From IMG/VR virus record IMGVR_UViG_3300025120_000140, positions 1 to 42,876 of that record: a stretch of DNA of 42,876 bases, one strand, 5' to 3'. The first letter of the stretch is position 1. Each line of letters starts with the position of its first letter. The stretch comes from a virus. The position numbers were made by a program, and so were the translations under genes. Positions 23,649-33,814 of this stretch are shown piece by piece. The notes beneath the pieces are model-generated. The model was not told the origin of the DNA. It saw nothing but the letters and a program-made list of their open reading frames with translations, and did no database searches.

Positions 23649-25790
23649 TTAATTAGATTTATCAAAGTCTTTTTTTGCTTCTAAAAAATACTGCTGCATT
23701 AATGGATAATCCAATGCTAATGCTTTTATAGCAGGGTCTTCAGATTGTTTATGAGCATTTCTTATAGCATTAATAGATGGATATACTCCTTGAGTATAAC
23801 CTAAAATTTCAGTTGGTACTATGGTAGAAATAACTGTTTCATCTGTAACCTTAACACGAGAATCTGCTTGTTGTCTACCCATACCATCGTTCCATTGAAC
23901 TTTAGGGTCAAGTTTATTAGCAGCTTTTCTGTCAATTATAAACTGTTCTTGTTTAGAATACTGTTTACCTAACATTTTTGATAGCTGTCTAGGAGTTATT
24001 TTACCGTCTACATTTAATGCATTATAAATTTCTCTCACAACAGCATTAGTAGTAGATGGTTCATCCACCTCTAAATAAACTGGAGCTGTCATTACTTCTG
24101 GTAAATAAACCTCTAACACATTATCTTCTACTTTATCTATAATTAATCCTGTTAAATTTTTAGATTTATTTGGATTAGTTTGTTTAGCAAATATTTCATT
24201 TAAACCAAACGATAAAGCATCTGCACCTTTACCTTGTACATATTCGTCAATGTTAGTTATATAATCATTAAGACTTATGTTTTTAGCAGTATCTCCTGTA
24301 CCCACTACAATTTGAAGTGCATTGTATGGGATATCAGTTTCTGATATTCCTGGTGAATTAAAATCAACATATTTATTATCTTCACCCATCAGTCTTTGCC
24401 CACTTATTAATTTACCATAGTTCTGTTTACCAAGTCTATTTTGCATTTCACTAACAGTACTACCAATATAAAAACTTCCTTGATTTAAAAAGTCTTTATT
24501 ATCACCAGACATTGATATTGGCATAGTATTATTTTGATTAGTGTTTTTGTCAAAATAAGTAACAGTTAACTGATTTCCTTTTGAACTAATATCTGTAATG
24601 TCTATCATTTTATCGTTATTACGAGATTCGGCTATAATAGTATTTTTAGCAGACTCAAAATTCGATGTACCTACTGCATTTCTAAGATTCATCCAGTTAG
24701 ATGCAGCGTCAAATATTTGTATACTTTCATTATTATAAGCTGCAGAATCTTTATCAAACCCACCAGGAGTAGCTTTTTTTGTAGTTTTTCTAGGTATCTT
24801 TAAATCTAATTGAGCTGCTAAAACTTTATAAGCTTCTTCCTGTAAATACTTACCTTGTTTACTCTCTAAGTCTATATTATAAACACCAGCATCATCTGGC
24901 TTCATATAAATAGCATTTTTGTTTTTTGCTTTATTTACATCATCTGTAAATTCCCACGGAGTTCCGTCTGGAGACATTCTTGCAAAGTCATATAGTATAC
25001 TACCAACATTATCTGGAGTACTTAGATAAGACATTAGTTGTTTTTTTGATGCATCTTTAAATTTAGGATTTTGTCTAATATCATCTCGTATACTTCCATC
25101 ATCTTTATTTTGCTGATAGGCAGGTGCAAGCATTTTAAATGAACTTTCAATTGCAGCATTAACATTAAACTTATCGGTTTTTTGACCCATCCATCCCAAC
25201 ATAGTACTAACTTGCTGGAAGTCAGCTGTATTTGTAGATAAACTTCTTACTGTTTTATCGCCTACTTTTTTTGAAACTAACTTACCATTAGATACCTTCA
25301 TAGTAACAGGGTCTATAAATGCAGCTGTAGTCCTAAAGTCATTAAAGCTTTGAACTTTTCCTGCCGCCCATCCATCTTTTCCAGATAATTTATCTTCTTC
25401 TAATCTTTTTTGTTGTTCTTCTAGGTACCCATTGTATTTGTTTGCAATAGCTATAATTTGTGCAGTACCATTGGAAAGGTTTTGAGATAGTTTAGTAAAT
25501 TGTTTACGATTCATACTACCATTATCTAAATTACGTTTTAACATTAAGTTGTAATTAGATGCATTATTTACATAATCTAAAATATAATCACTTGATTCTT
25601 GGTCTCCACCTTCTGGAGCGCTTTGTAATTGTGTAGCTAACTCTTGTGTTACTAAAGCATCAGCAGCTTCATTTTCTTCTTTTAATTTTTGTTGTTCAGT
25701 AAGCATATCTGAAAACTGAGTTGCTACTGCTCCCCAGTTTACATTTGTTTCTGCTTCTCTTTGCGCGTATCCTATATATGTTTTAGCCAT
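23649..25790 (-). CDS. Probable internal virion (ejected) protein (713 aa)
   Basis: Begins MAKTYIGYAQREAETNVNWG. Helical, Gln/Asn-rich N-terminal 150 residues, then mixed alpha/beta. No enzyme motif recognised. Location between the gp14-like protein and the giant protein mirrors the order of internal core proteins in T7-like podoviruses, so an ejection-tunnel role is the best inference. Confidence 0.55.
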   Translation of the reverse strand: MAKTYIGYAQREAETNVNWGAVATQFSDMLTEQQKLKEENEAADALVTQELATQLQSAPEGGDQESSDYILDYVNNASNYNLMLKRNLDNGSMNRKQFTKLSQNLSNGTAQIIAIANKYNGYLEEQQKRLEEDKLSGKDGWAAGKVQSFNDFRTTAAFIDPVTMKVSNGKLVSKKVGDKTVRSLSTNTADFQQVSTMLGWMGQKTDKFNVNAAIESSFKMLAPAYQQNKDDGSIRDDIRQNPKFKDASKKQLMSYLSTPDNVGSILYDFARMSPDGTPWEFTDDVNKAKNKNAIYMKPDDAGVYNIDLESKQGKYLQEEAYKVLAAQLDLKIPRKTTKKATPGGFDKDSAAYNNESIQIFDAASNWMNLRNAVGTSNFESAKNTIIAESRNNDKMIDITDISSKGNQLTVTYFDKNTNQNNTMPISMSGDNKDFLNQGSFYIGSTVSEMQNRLGKQNYGKLISGQRLMGEDNKYVDFNSPGISETDIPYNALQIVVGTGDTAKNISLNDYITNIDEYVQGKGADALSFGLNEIFAKQTNPNKSKNLTGLIIDKVEDNVLEVYLPEVMTAPVYLEVDEPSTTNAVVREIYNALNVDGKITPRQLSKMLGKQYSKQEQFIIDRKAANKLDPKVQWNDGMGRQQADSRVKVTDETVISTIVPTEILGYTQGVYPSINAIRNAHKQSEDPAIKALALDYPLMQQYFLEAKKDFDKSN

Positions 25791-25807
25791 TTTTATCGTA
25801 AATAATT

Positions 25808-26716
25808 TTATTTTGGGTCATCAGTTAATCCAGTATTATCTAATGGTATTTCATAGCCTTTTAAAAACTTTCTAAAATCTTTAAACCCTTGTTGTCCTAG
25901 TTGGCTATTCATCTGGTCATAAAATGCATTTACTCCTCCTATTTGAGAGTTCCCTTGAGCATCCATAGCAGGTCTATTCATTAGGTCAAACGTAGCTGTA
26001 AAGTCCATATTTTTAAATTGCATTCCAGAAGGGTCGTTTTGAAAAGCTTCTATTGATGCTTGACCTGCAGTTTTAACAGTTCCATCTGATAATTTAGTAT
26101 CTGTAAATCCAGCTTTTAAAGCACGGTCTTGTACTTTCCCTGCGTCACCACCAGATGCCGCTCTATTATCACTTAAACCTGTTCCTAAACTAACACCAGC
26201 TTTTAATGTATCTCCAATTCCTTGAATACCTGCTGCTGTATATAAATTAGCTTGTTGCTCAGCTCTTCCTGCTGCAACTTGCGCTCCTTTTACTTCTTCT
26301 AAATCTAACTGAACTCCAATATCTCTAAGCCTAGCATCTTCTTGTGCAACTAACATATCAATTTTTTGTTGCTCCGCTCCCATTGCAACTCTTTGTTTTG
26401 CTTGCGCTTGATTCTGTGCAGCTAAAACTCTACCTGCAACTGCTGCCGCTCCTCTTTCGCTTTCAGCTCCAGCGGCTGTAGCTTGCGCACCTGCCGACAA
26501 TAAAGCTTCTCTTTCTAATTCATATTTTTCTTTACCTATAGAAAGGTTTTTATAAAAGTTTGTGTCTAATTTTTCTCTTGCTTTTAACAATGCTTGTTCA
26601 GCATCATATTCTGCATCAGCTGCTGCTCTTCTTTGTGCCGCTGCTTGAACAAAATTTACAGTCATTCCTCCAGCTGACAAAGCTAATCCTGCTATTAATA
26701 AACCTACTGCTGACAT
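25808..26716 (-). CDS. Internal virion protein, T7 gp14-like (302 aa)
   Basis: An N-terminal hydrophobic segment (VGLLIAGLALSAGGMTVNFV) is followed by a long Ala/Gln/Glu-rich helix (residues about 25-170, starting QAAAQRRAAADAEYDAEQ). That layout of membrane segment plus Ala-rich coiled helix is typical of gp14-type ejected proteins that insert in the outer membrane. Overlaps the cupin gene by 13 bases. Confidence 0.65.
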   Translation of the reverse strand: MSAVGLLIAGLALSAGGMTVNFVQAAAQRRAAADAEYDAEQALLKAREKLDTNFYKNLSIGKEKYELEREALLSAGAQATAAGAESERGAAAVAGRVLAAQNQAQAKQRVAMGAEQQKIDMLVAQEDARLRDIGVQLDLEEVKGAQVAAGRAEQQANLYTAAGIQGIGDTLKAGVSLGTGLSDNRAASGGDAGKVQDRALKAGFTDTKLSDGTVKTAGQASIEAFQNDPSGMQFKNMDFTATFDLMNRPAMDAQGNSQIGGVNAFYDQMNSQLGQQGFKDFRKFLKGYEIPLDNTGLTDDPK

Positions 26717-27228
26717 ATTTCTTTTTTTATATTTATAACATCACTGGGTAACTCCCTGTAATTATTTGTAAATAACTCTAATTCTGCATCCAAAACATTT
26801 GTTGCATTAGTTTTATGAACGCAACTCCATTCAACATCTTCGTGTATATAAAACACTCTCTGTGTTCCTTTTTTAGTAAACACAGTATGAGGAGCCTTTA
26901 CTCTAACTATTTCTCCGTCATCAGTTAAATATGACAACTCTCCTTTAAGCAAAAAAGAAGGGTGTTCTTGTTTGTGTATTAAACTTACAATAACCGCTCC
27001 CTTTGGCATAAAAATCTCTCTAGTATATAAGCCTCCTTCAAAATGGTGTTTCAACGGAGCTGTTTTTTTTAATCCTTCAGATTGTTCATCTCCAGGATTA
27101 TGTGTTAAGGCTCCCTCAATAACACTAATTTTGTTTTTAAAGTTCTCAATTTTTTCCCACAAAATACCTCTTGACGCAGGTATTTGCCCTAAAATGTTTT
27201 GAGCTATTAAATTATCAGAACTACTCAT
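26704..27228 (-). CDS. Cupin-fold protein in the virion operon (174 aa)
   Basis: Residues about 65-140 carry a double-stranded beta-helix pattern: LYTREIFMPKGAVIVSLIHKQEH, FLLKGELSYLTDDGE, APHTVFTKKGTQRVFYIHEDVEW. The H-x-n-H positions (H85, H88, then H at 129) are candidate metal ligands, though the classic G-x5-HxH is incomplete. A role as a virion decoration or as an enzyme acting on the host surface is possible. Promoter element at 27243-27250. Confidence 0.6.
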   Translation of the reverse strand: MSSSDNLIAQNILGQIPASRGILWEKIENFKNKISVIEGALTHNPGDEQSEGLKKTAPLKHHFEGGLYTREIFMPKGAVIVSLIHKQEHPSFLLKGELSYLTDDGEIVRVKAPHTVFTKKGTQRVFYIHEDVEWSCVHKTNATNVLDAELELFTNNYRELPSDVINIKKEICQQ

Positions 27229-27242
27229 CTACTTAATTTAGA

Positions 27243-27250
27243 CAAAGATA
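27243..27250 (-). promoter_or_regulatory. Late promoter -7 element (TATCTTTG)
   Basis: Minus strand TATCTTTG, 15 bases before the cupin ATG at 27228. The -33 region has no clear TTTG, as for the other late elements. Confidence 0.5.
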
Positions 27251-27256
27251 CTAATT

Positions 27257-28075
27257 TTAAGGGAAACTTTTCATAACGTCTGACTCTACAGCAAACAGTT
27301 CTGTTGCAGTAGTATCTGCATTTGTTAAAGTAAACTCAGCGTAATGTCCTAAGATGCCATTAGACTCAGCAATTTGATTTTTTATATACATAATATATAC
27401 TTCTGTACCACTAGCTGGAAAGCTTGTTGTATTACCGCCAGTGTTGTTTACCGTTATGGTATTTACACTTGTAGCTAAGTCAAAAGTTATAGCTGTTATT
27501 TTACCAGCTTCAACTGGAGTCAAAGTGGCATTAAAAGGTCCAATTGCATAATATATAGTGTCATTAATGTTTATCATTGAACCTAAATCTACACTCATAC
27601 TAAATGTTAAAACACAAGTAGAAGTTCCTACACCAGTCCTTACAGATTGTTTTGCGACACCTTGTACAGAACGTAATGGAAACTCACCGCTTATTGGATT
27701 AGCATTATTGTTTCTTAAATAAGCAAAGAACTCACCTTCTTTTTCTACAAAAAAAGTATTAGTAATGAATCCTGTGTCTTGTATATCTGACTTTACAGTT
27801 GCCGACCAACTACTATCTGATTGAATAGATAGTGTTTTAAATAATTTATTTTCTAAAGGAGCTTGATTAAATACACTAGTAATCGAAGAACTAAATTGTC
27901 CTCCATAATAATTATTTCTAGTTACACTATTAGAATTATGACGATATAATTTACCTTGAAAAAAAGTATACAAATACCCACTCATTCCAATTATTTGTTC
28001 TGGAATAAAAGAATAAAAAGATGGAAAACCTGCAGAAGTTTCGCTATAAGTAACTGTTTGATTAGTAAATGCCAT
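27257..28075 (-). CDS. Tail nozzle-associated virion protein (272 aa)
   Basis: Residues about 15-130: FPSFYSFIPEQIIGMSGYLY, KLYRHNS, NNYYGGQFSSSITSVFNQ, LFKTLSIQSDSSW. These are the spaced aromatic blocks I know from the C-terminal part of nozzle/stabilisation proteins in Bacteroidota podoviruses, here in a separate gene. The rest is beta-rich with Thr/Asn-rich loops. Starts 11 bases after the nozzle gene stop. Confidence 0.55.
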   Translation of the reverse strand: MAFTNQTVTYSETSAGFPSFYSFIPEQIIGMSGYLYTFFQGKLYRHNSNSVTRNNYYGGQFSSSITSVFNQAPLENKLFKTLSIQSDSSWSATVKSDIQDTGFITNTFFVEKEGEFFAYLRNNNANPISGEFPLRSVQGVAKQSVRTGVGTSTCVLTFSMSVDLGSMININDTIYYAIGPFNATLTPVEAGKITAITFDLATSVNTITVNNTGGNTTSFPASGTEVYIMYIKNQIAESNGILGHYAEFTLTNADTTATELFAVESDVMKSFP

Positions 28076-28086
28076 ATATTATTATT

Positions 28087-31000
28087 TTAAGGTGCGCATC
28101 CCACAACGGATACTATTACACTTTCATTATTAAGCTCGATTGCTTGTTCTCCTCCTGTAGTAGGGTCGTTAATTCCTGTTAAAACAAATCCAGCGGTAGT
28201 AAAAAGTCTATCAGCATATCCAGGTGATGCTGAGTCAGTATTTACAGCAGGAGAAGTTCCATTTGCATTAGCATAAACTCTTGTTCCAACTGACCATCCT
28301 CCAGCTCCAGGGTATTGACTAGGTATGGCAAATATTTGCCCACCATTATCAGTTGCTCCAGCACAAGCTAAAGCAGATGTACTATATGTTTGAGTTACAT
28401 CAGCATCTGCACTTGTTAAAGCTACTGGACAAGCTACAGTAAACAAAGTAGATAAATAATCAGAACTTGATATTAAGTTAAAAATTTCTACATCTAAATA
28501 ATTTGTTGTAGCACTTGTTTTAGGAACCACTAAAGTACACACTTGCGGATTAGTAGCAGTTGTTTTAATTTGTCCTGTACCTACTGCAACATATTGAGTA
28601 GTATTAGGAATCACCACATATTGACTTGCAGAGTCTAGTTCAGCTACTGGATAGTTTCCAGAAGCAGGTAAAGTTCCAGTACCATTTACACCTAAATATA
28701 CTGGAGTATTTAAACTATTTGGACTAACATCCCCAAATGTTTGTGAAGTCCATTTATTATATCTAACTCCATTATAAATAACATCTATACCCTTTGGCAT
28801 TTCCCAAGGAATCCAAGTAATTACAACTGCTCCAGTTGAAGCTGTAAATAAATGTCTCGACTGAAATACACTTGGTGCAGCTGTTTTATAATAAATTGCA
28901 CTAGGTCCACAACTTATACCGCACGTACAGTTTGTTGTATCTGGTTGTAAAACACCAAGTTTTTGAAGCCTTACAACAACACCATCACTATAATATCCAT
29001 CTGCCGCTACAGTTGATTGTGTTTGACTAGTGTATACTACTGTTGAGCTAGATAATGTAGCTCCATTTAAAGAATAAAAAGCTTGAGCATTAACACAGCA
29101 CGCATTAAATCTATCAGCAGTTAAATCTGCTGTACCAGCTTGATATCTTAATTGAACTGAAGTTAAATTTCTGTAATCCCATATCATATATAAATACGTG
29201 GTATTTGAAGCTCTAGCAAATTGTCCGTTAAACAAAGTTGGTTGTCCAGCAAAATTAGTGTTAGTTTGTGTAGAAGCAGCGACTAAAGCATTGATATCAG
29301 TAGCGTTGTTTTGATATAATGTATTGCTTTCTAAATATCTAAACTTATCTCCAGGTATTTCAAATTGAAAATTAGCAGGAGGTAATTTGTTAGATTGTAT
29401 AGTCACATATGCACCGTTTGGAGGAAAAGACCCCAGTCCTGTTTGACCAGTTATCATTGAATACTGAGAAACAGTTGGTGTAGCTCCACTTTGAAAATCT
29501 ACAAACGTAGATGTAGTCGGAGAGCTATATAATGGATTAGTAGAGTATGGAGGCGCTGGCGAAGCTGCAGGAAAAATATTCCAAAAAAACTGATTGTAAT
29601 TAGACAATGTGTCTTCGTCTTGTCTTGTTAAGCAAACTTGCACAACATTTAATGTGGCTGAAAGTGGACAATCTTGACGTATAGTCCATTCGCTATTTCC
29701 AGCTGTCTGTGTAGCGGTAATTGACACTTCTGTTATAGAAGGAACGTCTCTAATAATAGTTATAAATCCATCTGTCGATACAGCTCCGCTTGTAACAGTT
29801 TGTGTAGCACCACTACCATTTAAGTAAGTAGCTACAAAGGTTGTAGTACTTCCACTTGTTAAGCCTACATTATAATTAAATCTAGCATTACCAGATTCGT
29901 TGTTTAATAAATATACAAAAGTTTGTGGAGTACCCGCTTCACATATAAAGCTAACATCTACACCACAATTATATTTTAAGTCTGGTTGAGGTAATAATGT
30001 GTTATTAATACTTAATACGTACTCATTCATATAAGGGTCAAATCCACCAATTTTTTGTGTTTGTGATGATTCAATAAATAAATCTCTAAAATATCCTCTC
30101 ATTCCTCTTTCTGATATTACTCCTAATGCTTCGTTTGTACCACCTACTCCTTTTAATTGAATTATAGCTCCTCTTTTTACATCAGTAAAAAATTTATCAG
30201 CACCCCATTCAGTATAGCTTTCTGGGTTATTACTAATACCATAATCTTCTACTCTTGCAATTTGAGTTCCTAAAACTTCTGGAACCGATGTTAATGAACT
30301 TCCTCCAGCAGCATCAGACAAAAGATTTTTACCTGCTAAAACATATGTAATCTTATCTTCTTGTAAAGCAAGAACATCTGTTTTTCTTCCAGACAATACT
30401 TCTATTGGTCCATAAGACTCTTCAAGTTGTTTAAAGTTTACTAAACCTAAATTGAATTCGTTTAATTTATTTATGTTTGATTCGTCATTATATATTCCAC
30501 TGTATGTAATATCTGAAAATCTATGCGCTCTTTTATATATTTGTTCAGTAGCTCCAAAGACTCTATTTCCTAAAGAAAATCCTTTTCCAGAAATAGAATC
30601 TCTAATTTTATAACTTTCAACTCCATTACCAAATGTAAAAGCATTAAAATTATTTAAATATACAACGCCAGCGACTGATGCTGTTTGATTTACATCATTA
30701 GTGTTTGTTCCAGACATATGAAGACCACCAGTTATATCGTAATTGTCTTCTCCTTCATAAAATACTCCTGGAGAAGCATCTAAAGGTTCAGACTCAAAAA
30801 CTAAAGTTGCTTCACTTCTAATTATTTGAACATCCATTTTTAAAGACGACCTACGCTTATCACTTCTTCCACAATTAATTCCACCTTGAACAACAGCAAC
30901 TAAATTATTACTTGTTCCACTACCAGTGCTATCACTAGCTCTTCCAAAACGCATATAATAAGTTTTAACTAAATCATCACCAAATGCAGAGGCTACTGCT

Positions 31001-33813
31001 TCTGCAGTACTACAAGTGGTTGAGGCTGCACCTCCATAGAATAAAGTGTCATCGAAAATAAAATTACCATTACTTCCGCTATCTCCTACATCCCAAACTC
31101 CAGAGTTTAATTGAGCTTCAATATTATCTCCAATAAACCAATCATACACATTTGCATATGAATTTCTAGCTACTAAACCACGCAGGTCTAAAGTATAAAC
31201 AACTCTTTCACAACTTCTATTTCCATCACCAGGTCCACGTCTTTGGAATTTCATAAACCAATTAATTACACTTCCTTGAGGAACATCAACATCAACATAT
31301 TTTGGGTCTGTAGTAGTTAGTGGGTCTGCAGCAGAAGGGTTTAGATTTGAAAACGGATAATATCCAGTTACAGCATTATCTCCTCCTTCATTTGGATTTT
31401 CCCAATTACCTCCTCCTGGACAAGTAGAAATTAAAGCGCTACTACCTGGATTATAAATATTATTGTTATCTGTAGCAGCAGACCAATTTGATGGTGTTAG
31501 CGCCATATAAGAACCAGAGGGTATAGCTACATTACGAGCAGGATTAGACCCCTCAATTGGGATTGTTATAAAGTCTTTTAATTGTGCTTCTTTTTCTAAA
31601 ACTGTAGTATAAACACAAGATGTTTGCACACCAATTGTGTCTCTTTTAACTATAAGCCTATCTCCTTTTTCAACTTTTTGTGCGTTCTCCCCATCTAATA
31701 AACACCATACTCTAGTAGAGTTAGGGTCTAAAAAGAATATATTAGTATAAATAGTATTATAAGTATCTCTATCTGGTTGAATAATAAATTTATATTTGCT
31801 CGCCCACTTAGGAGCTTTCATTGCTACAGGAATTGTTACTTTAATTTTATTTACTGAAGTAGATTCACTACAAGGAACTGGAATAGTATTTTGTGGACTT
31901 ACAATAGGAGTAGAACTTCTTCCAAAGTCATCCATATAAACTATAGCTGTTTCATAGTTTCTATTACTTTTTAATGTTTTAGGATTAGAAATATCTTTAA
32001 ATGCTGCATCTGAAGATACAATTTTATAGTAATTATAAACTACTTGAGTAGCAGTTGCTGCTCCAGAATAAACACAAGTGTCAACATAAGCCATAGCCAT
32101 TAATTTAATACCTATAACATTAGCGTCTGTTGAGCTTGTTAAAATTCCTAAATTTGCAAATGCAAAATCTTGTGTAGGTGTTCCTCCAGTACAAAAGACA
32201 TCGCTTGTTCCGCTCCAACATTTTGTTAAAGTAGTACTACTTCCTCCACTAGCATTAATTAAATTCTGTGGAACTATACAATTAAAAACTGATGAAACGT
32301 TAATTCCATTTGCACAATCTTGAACTGTAGTAAAGTTTGTTGGTGAGCCTATATACTGTATAAATTCACTACTAGTAGCTAAATCAAAAGCACTCGTGTA
32401 ATCTCTTGGAAAAACAAATTCAATTTGTAAATTGTTAACTGCTCCAGAAACATCTGGCGGTGTGAAAGCACCAGAAATATTACCACCAAAACCTTGATGA
32501 TTAAAGCTTATATCCATAACCAAAGAAGCACCTTGTTTTAACACTAATGGAGTCCCACTAACTAACCCATCCTCAGTCATATAAACTATCATTTGACCAT
32601 CTGTTACTGTATAAGTAACTGGTGAGCCAGACGTACAATCCATATCTATAGCTGCGTTTTGTTTTGTTATAGGCAAGTCTGTTTCATTAACTATTGTAGA
32701 GTCAAGTTCAGTTACATAATTAAAAATAATAGGATTATTTGTAGAATCTACTAAATCATAACCCTCATAGTAATTACCATACATTAATCTGTTACCCATT
32801 AATGTTTGAGATTTTGCTAACAAAGGAACGTTATCATATAACCTTAAAATTTCTGAGTCTTCTAGAATTGTAAATATTTTGCTGTTATCAAAAAGAACTG
32901 TTTCTGTGTTATTATCACCCAAACCTAATTCTTCTTTATTGAAAGACTCTATAACTTTTATTATATTTTTATCAGCTTCTTTAAAAAGTATTTGTATTTC
33001 TTTTACTAGTGAGCTTCCTGTATTATAAGATAAGTTAACAGCATTAAACTCGTTTACCATACCTTCATTTAAACCGCTTTCTAAACTTAAATTAAATGAT
33101 TTAGGGTCAAAAGCTGGCTGCGTAAATTGTGATGTAGCAGAGTACTCATCATTTGCATATCTATATCTGTAAGCAAAACAAATTAATCTTTCTTCTAAAT
33201 AAGTTTCATTATTTACAATATTAAGTAATGCTATATCTGGAGCAGCCATTGGTGGCTTCTTAATAACTAAAACTTCTTCTGCTGTAAATTGGTCAATATT
33301 ACCTACTGTAGGATTTTCATAGTTTTTTGTAACGTCAAAAAATCTAGGGGGGTTGTAATTGTCAGTAAAAAATATTAGATTATTTACTTTATTAATTCCG
33401 TTAATTAAATATTTATCTGTAAAGTTTAATGTTGATTGTGTACCACTACCATCATCAATACTTATCATATGGTAAGTTGTAACTTTAGAAATTATATTGT
33501 AAGATAAAACTATATCTAAAACGTTTGTTGCTCCTAACCCAGTAGCATCTGCGTGAACAAACCAATAAATAGTTTCATTAGCAGTGTCAGCAAAAGAACC
33601 TAGTGTTTTAAAGCCATATGTAGTTCCGCTTGGATACTCTGGAGTAATTAATAATTCATTACCTTTTGAGTTTTCTACAGAACCAATTTCAGAATTTTCT
33701 GTAGAGCCAAGTCTAACGTTTAACGCATCAATATATTCGCCTTGAGGAACTAATCGTTCATCAACGCTTTTATTCATTCGTCCTTGTATAAAATTTCTTA
33801 AAGTTTTAGCCAT
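28087..33813 (-). CDS. Very long tail nozzle / stabilisation protein (1908 aa)
   Basis: The N-terminus (RNFIQGRMNKSVDERLVP, then GEYIDALNVRLGSTENSEIG, then VENSKGN) and a later block (WGADKFFTDVKRGAIIQL, ISERGMRGYFRDLF, GFDPYMNEYVLSIN at about 1210-1300) are the marks of T7 gp12-like nozzle proteins in crAss-like phages, where they form the tail tip. The usual protein is roughly half to two-thirds this length; additional Thr/Ser-rich beta domains occur in the middle and at the C-terminal 550 residues (Cys pairs such as TNCTCGISCG), which may be receptor-binding parts. Confidence 0.75.
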   Translation of the reverse strand: MAKTLRNFIQGRMNKSVDERLVPQGEYIDALNVRLGSTENSEIGSVENSKGNELLITPEYPSGTTYGFKTLGSFADTANETIYWFVHADATGLGATNVLDIVLSYNIISKVTTYHMISIDDGSGTQSTLNFTDKYLINGINKVNNLIFFTDNYNPPRFFDVTKNYENPTVGNIDQFTAEEVLVIKKPPMAAPDIALLNIVNNETYLEERLICFAYRYRYANDEYSATSQFTQPAFDPKSFNLSLESGLNEGMVNEFNAVNLSYNTGSSLVKEIQILFKEADKNIIKVIESFNKEELGLGDNNTETVLFDNSKIFTILEDSEILRLYDNVPLLAKSQTLMGNRLMYGNYYEGYDLVDSTNNPIIFNYVTELDSTIVNETDLPITKQNAAIDMDCTSGSPVTYTVTDGQMIVYMTEDGLVSGTPLVLKQGASLVMDISFNHQGFGGNISGAFTPPDVSGAVNNLQIEFVFPRDYTSAFDLATSSEFIQYIGSPTNFTTVQDCANGINVSSVFNCIVPQNLINASGGSSTTLTKCWSGTSDVFCTGGTPTQDFAFANLGILTSSTDANVIGIKLMAMAYVDTCVYSGAATATQVVYNYYKIVSSDAAFKDISNPKTLKSNRNYETAIVYMDDFGRSSTPIVSPQNTIPVPCSESTSVNKIKVTIPVAMKAPKWASKYKFIIQPDRDTYNTIYTNIFFLDPNSTRVWCLLDGENAQKVEKGDRLIVKRDTIGVQTSCVYTTVLEKEAQLKDFITIPIEGSNPARNVAIPSGSYMALTPSNWSAATDNNNIYNPGSSALISTCPGGGNWENPNEGGDNAVTGYYPFSNLNPSAADPLTTTDPKYVDVDVPQGSVINWFMKFQRRGPGDGNRSCERVVYTLDLRGLVARNSYANVYDWFIGDNIEAQLNSGVWDVGDSGSNGNFIFDDTLFYGGAASTTCSTAEAVASAFGDDLVKTYYMRFGRASDSTGSGTSNNLVAVVQGGINCGRSDKRRSSLKMDVQIIRSEATLVFESEPLDASPGVFYEGEDNYDITGGLHMSGTNTNDVNQTASVAGVVYLNNFNAFTFGNGVESYKIRDSISGKGFSLGNRVFGATEQIYKRAHRFSDITYSGIYNDESNINKLNEFNLGLVNFKQLEESYGPIEVLSGRKTDVLALQEDKITYVLAGKNLLSDAAGGSSLTSVPEVLGTQIARVEDYGISNNPESYTEWGADKFFTDVKRGAIIQLKGVGGTNEALGVISERGMRGYFRDLFIESSQTQKIGGFDPYMNEYVLSINNTLLPQPDLKYNCGVDVSFICEAGTPQTFVYLLNNESGNARFNYNVGLTSGSTTTFVATYLNGSGATQTVTSGAVSTDGFITIIRDVPSITEVSITATQTAGNSEWTIRQDCPLSATLNVVQVCLTRQDEDTLSNYNQFFWNIFPAASPAPPYSTNPLYSSPTTSTFVDFQSGATPTVSQYSMITGQTGLGSFPPNGAYVTIQSNKLPPANFQFEIPGDKFRYLESNTLYQNNATDINALVAASTQTNTNFAGQPTLFNGQFARASNTTYLYMIWDYRNLTSVQLRYQAGTADLTADRFNACCVNAQAFYSLNGATLSSSTVVYTSQTQSTVAADGYYSDGVVVRLQKLGVLQPDTTNCTCGISCGPSAIYYKTAAPSVFQSRHLFTASTGAVVITWIPWEMPKGIDVIYNGVRYNKWTSQTFGDVSPNSLNTPVYLGVNGTGTLPASGNYPVAELDSASQYVVIPNTTQYVAVGTGQIKTTATNPQVCTLVVPKTSATTNYLDVEIFNLISSSDYLSTLFTVACPVALTSADADVTQTYSTSALACAGATDNGGQIFAIPSQYPGAGGWSVGTRVYANANGTSPAVNTDSASPGYADRLFTTAGFVLTGINDPTTGGEQAIELNNESVIVSVVGCAP

Positions 33814-33814
33814 A

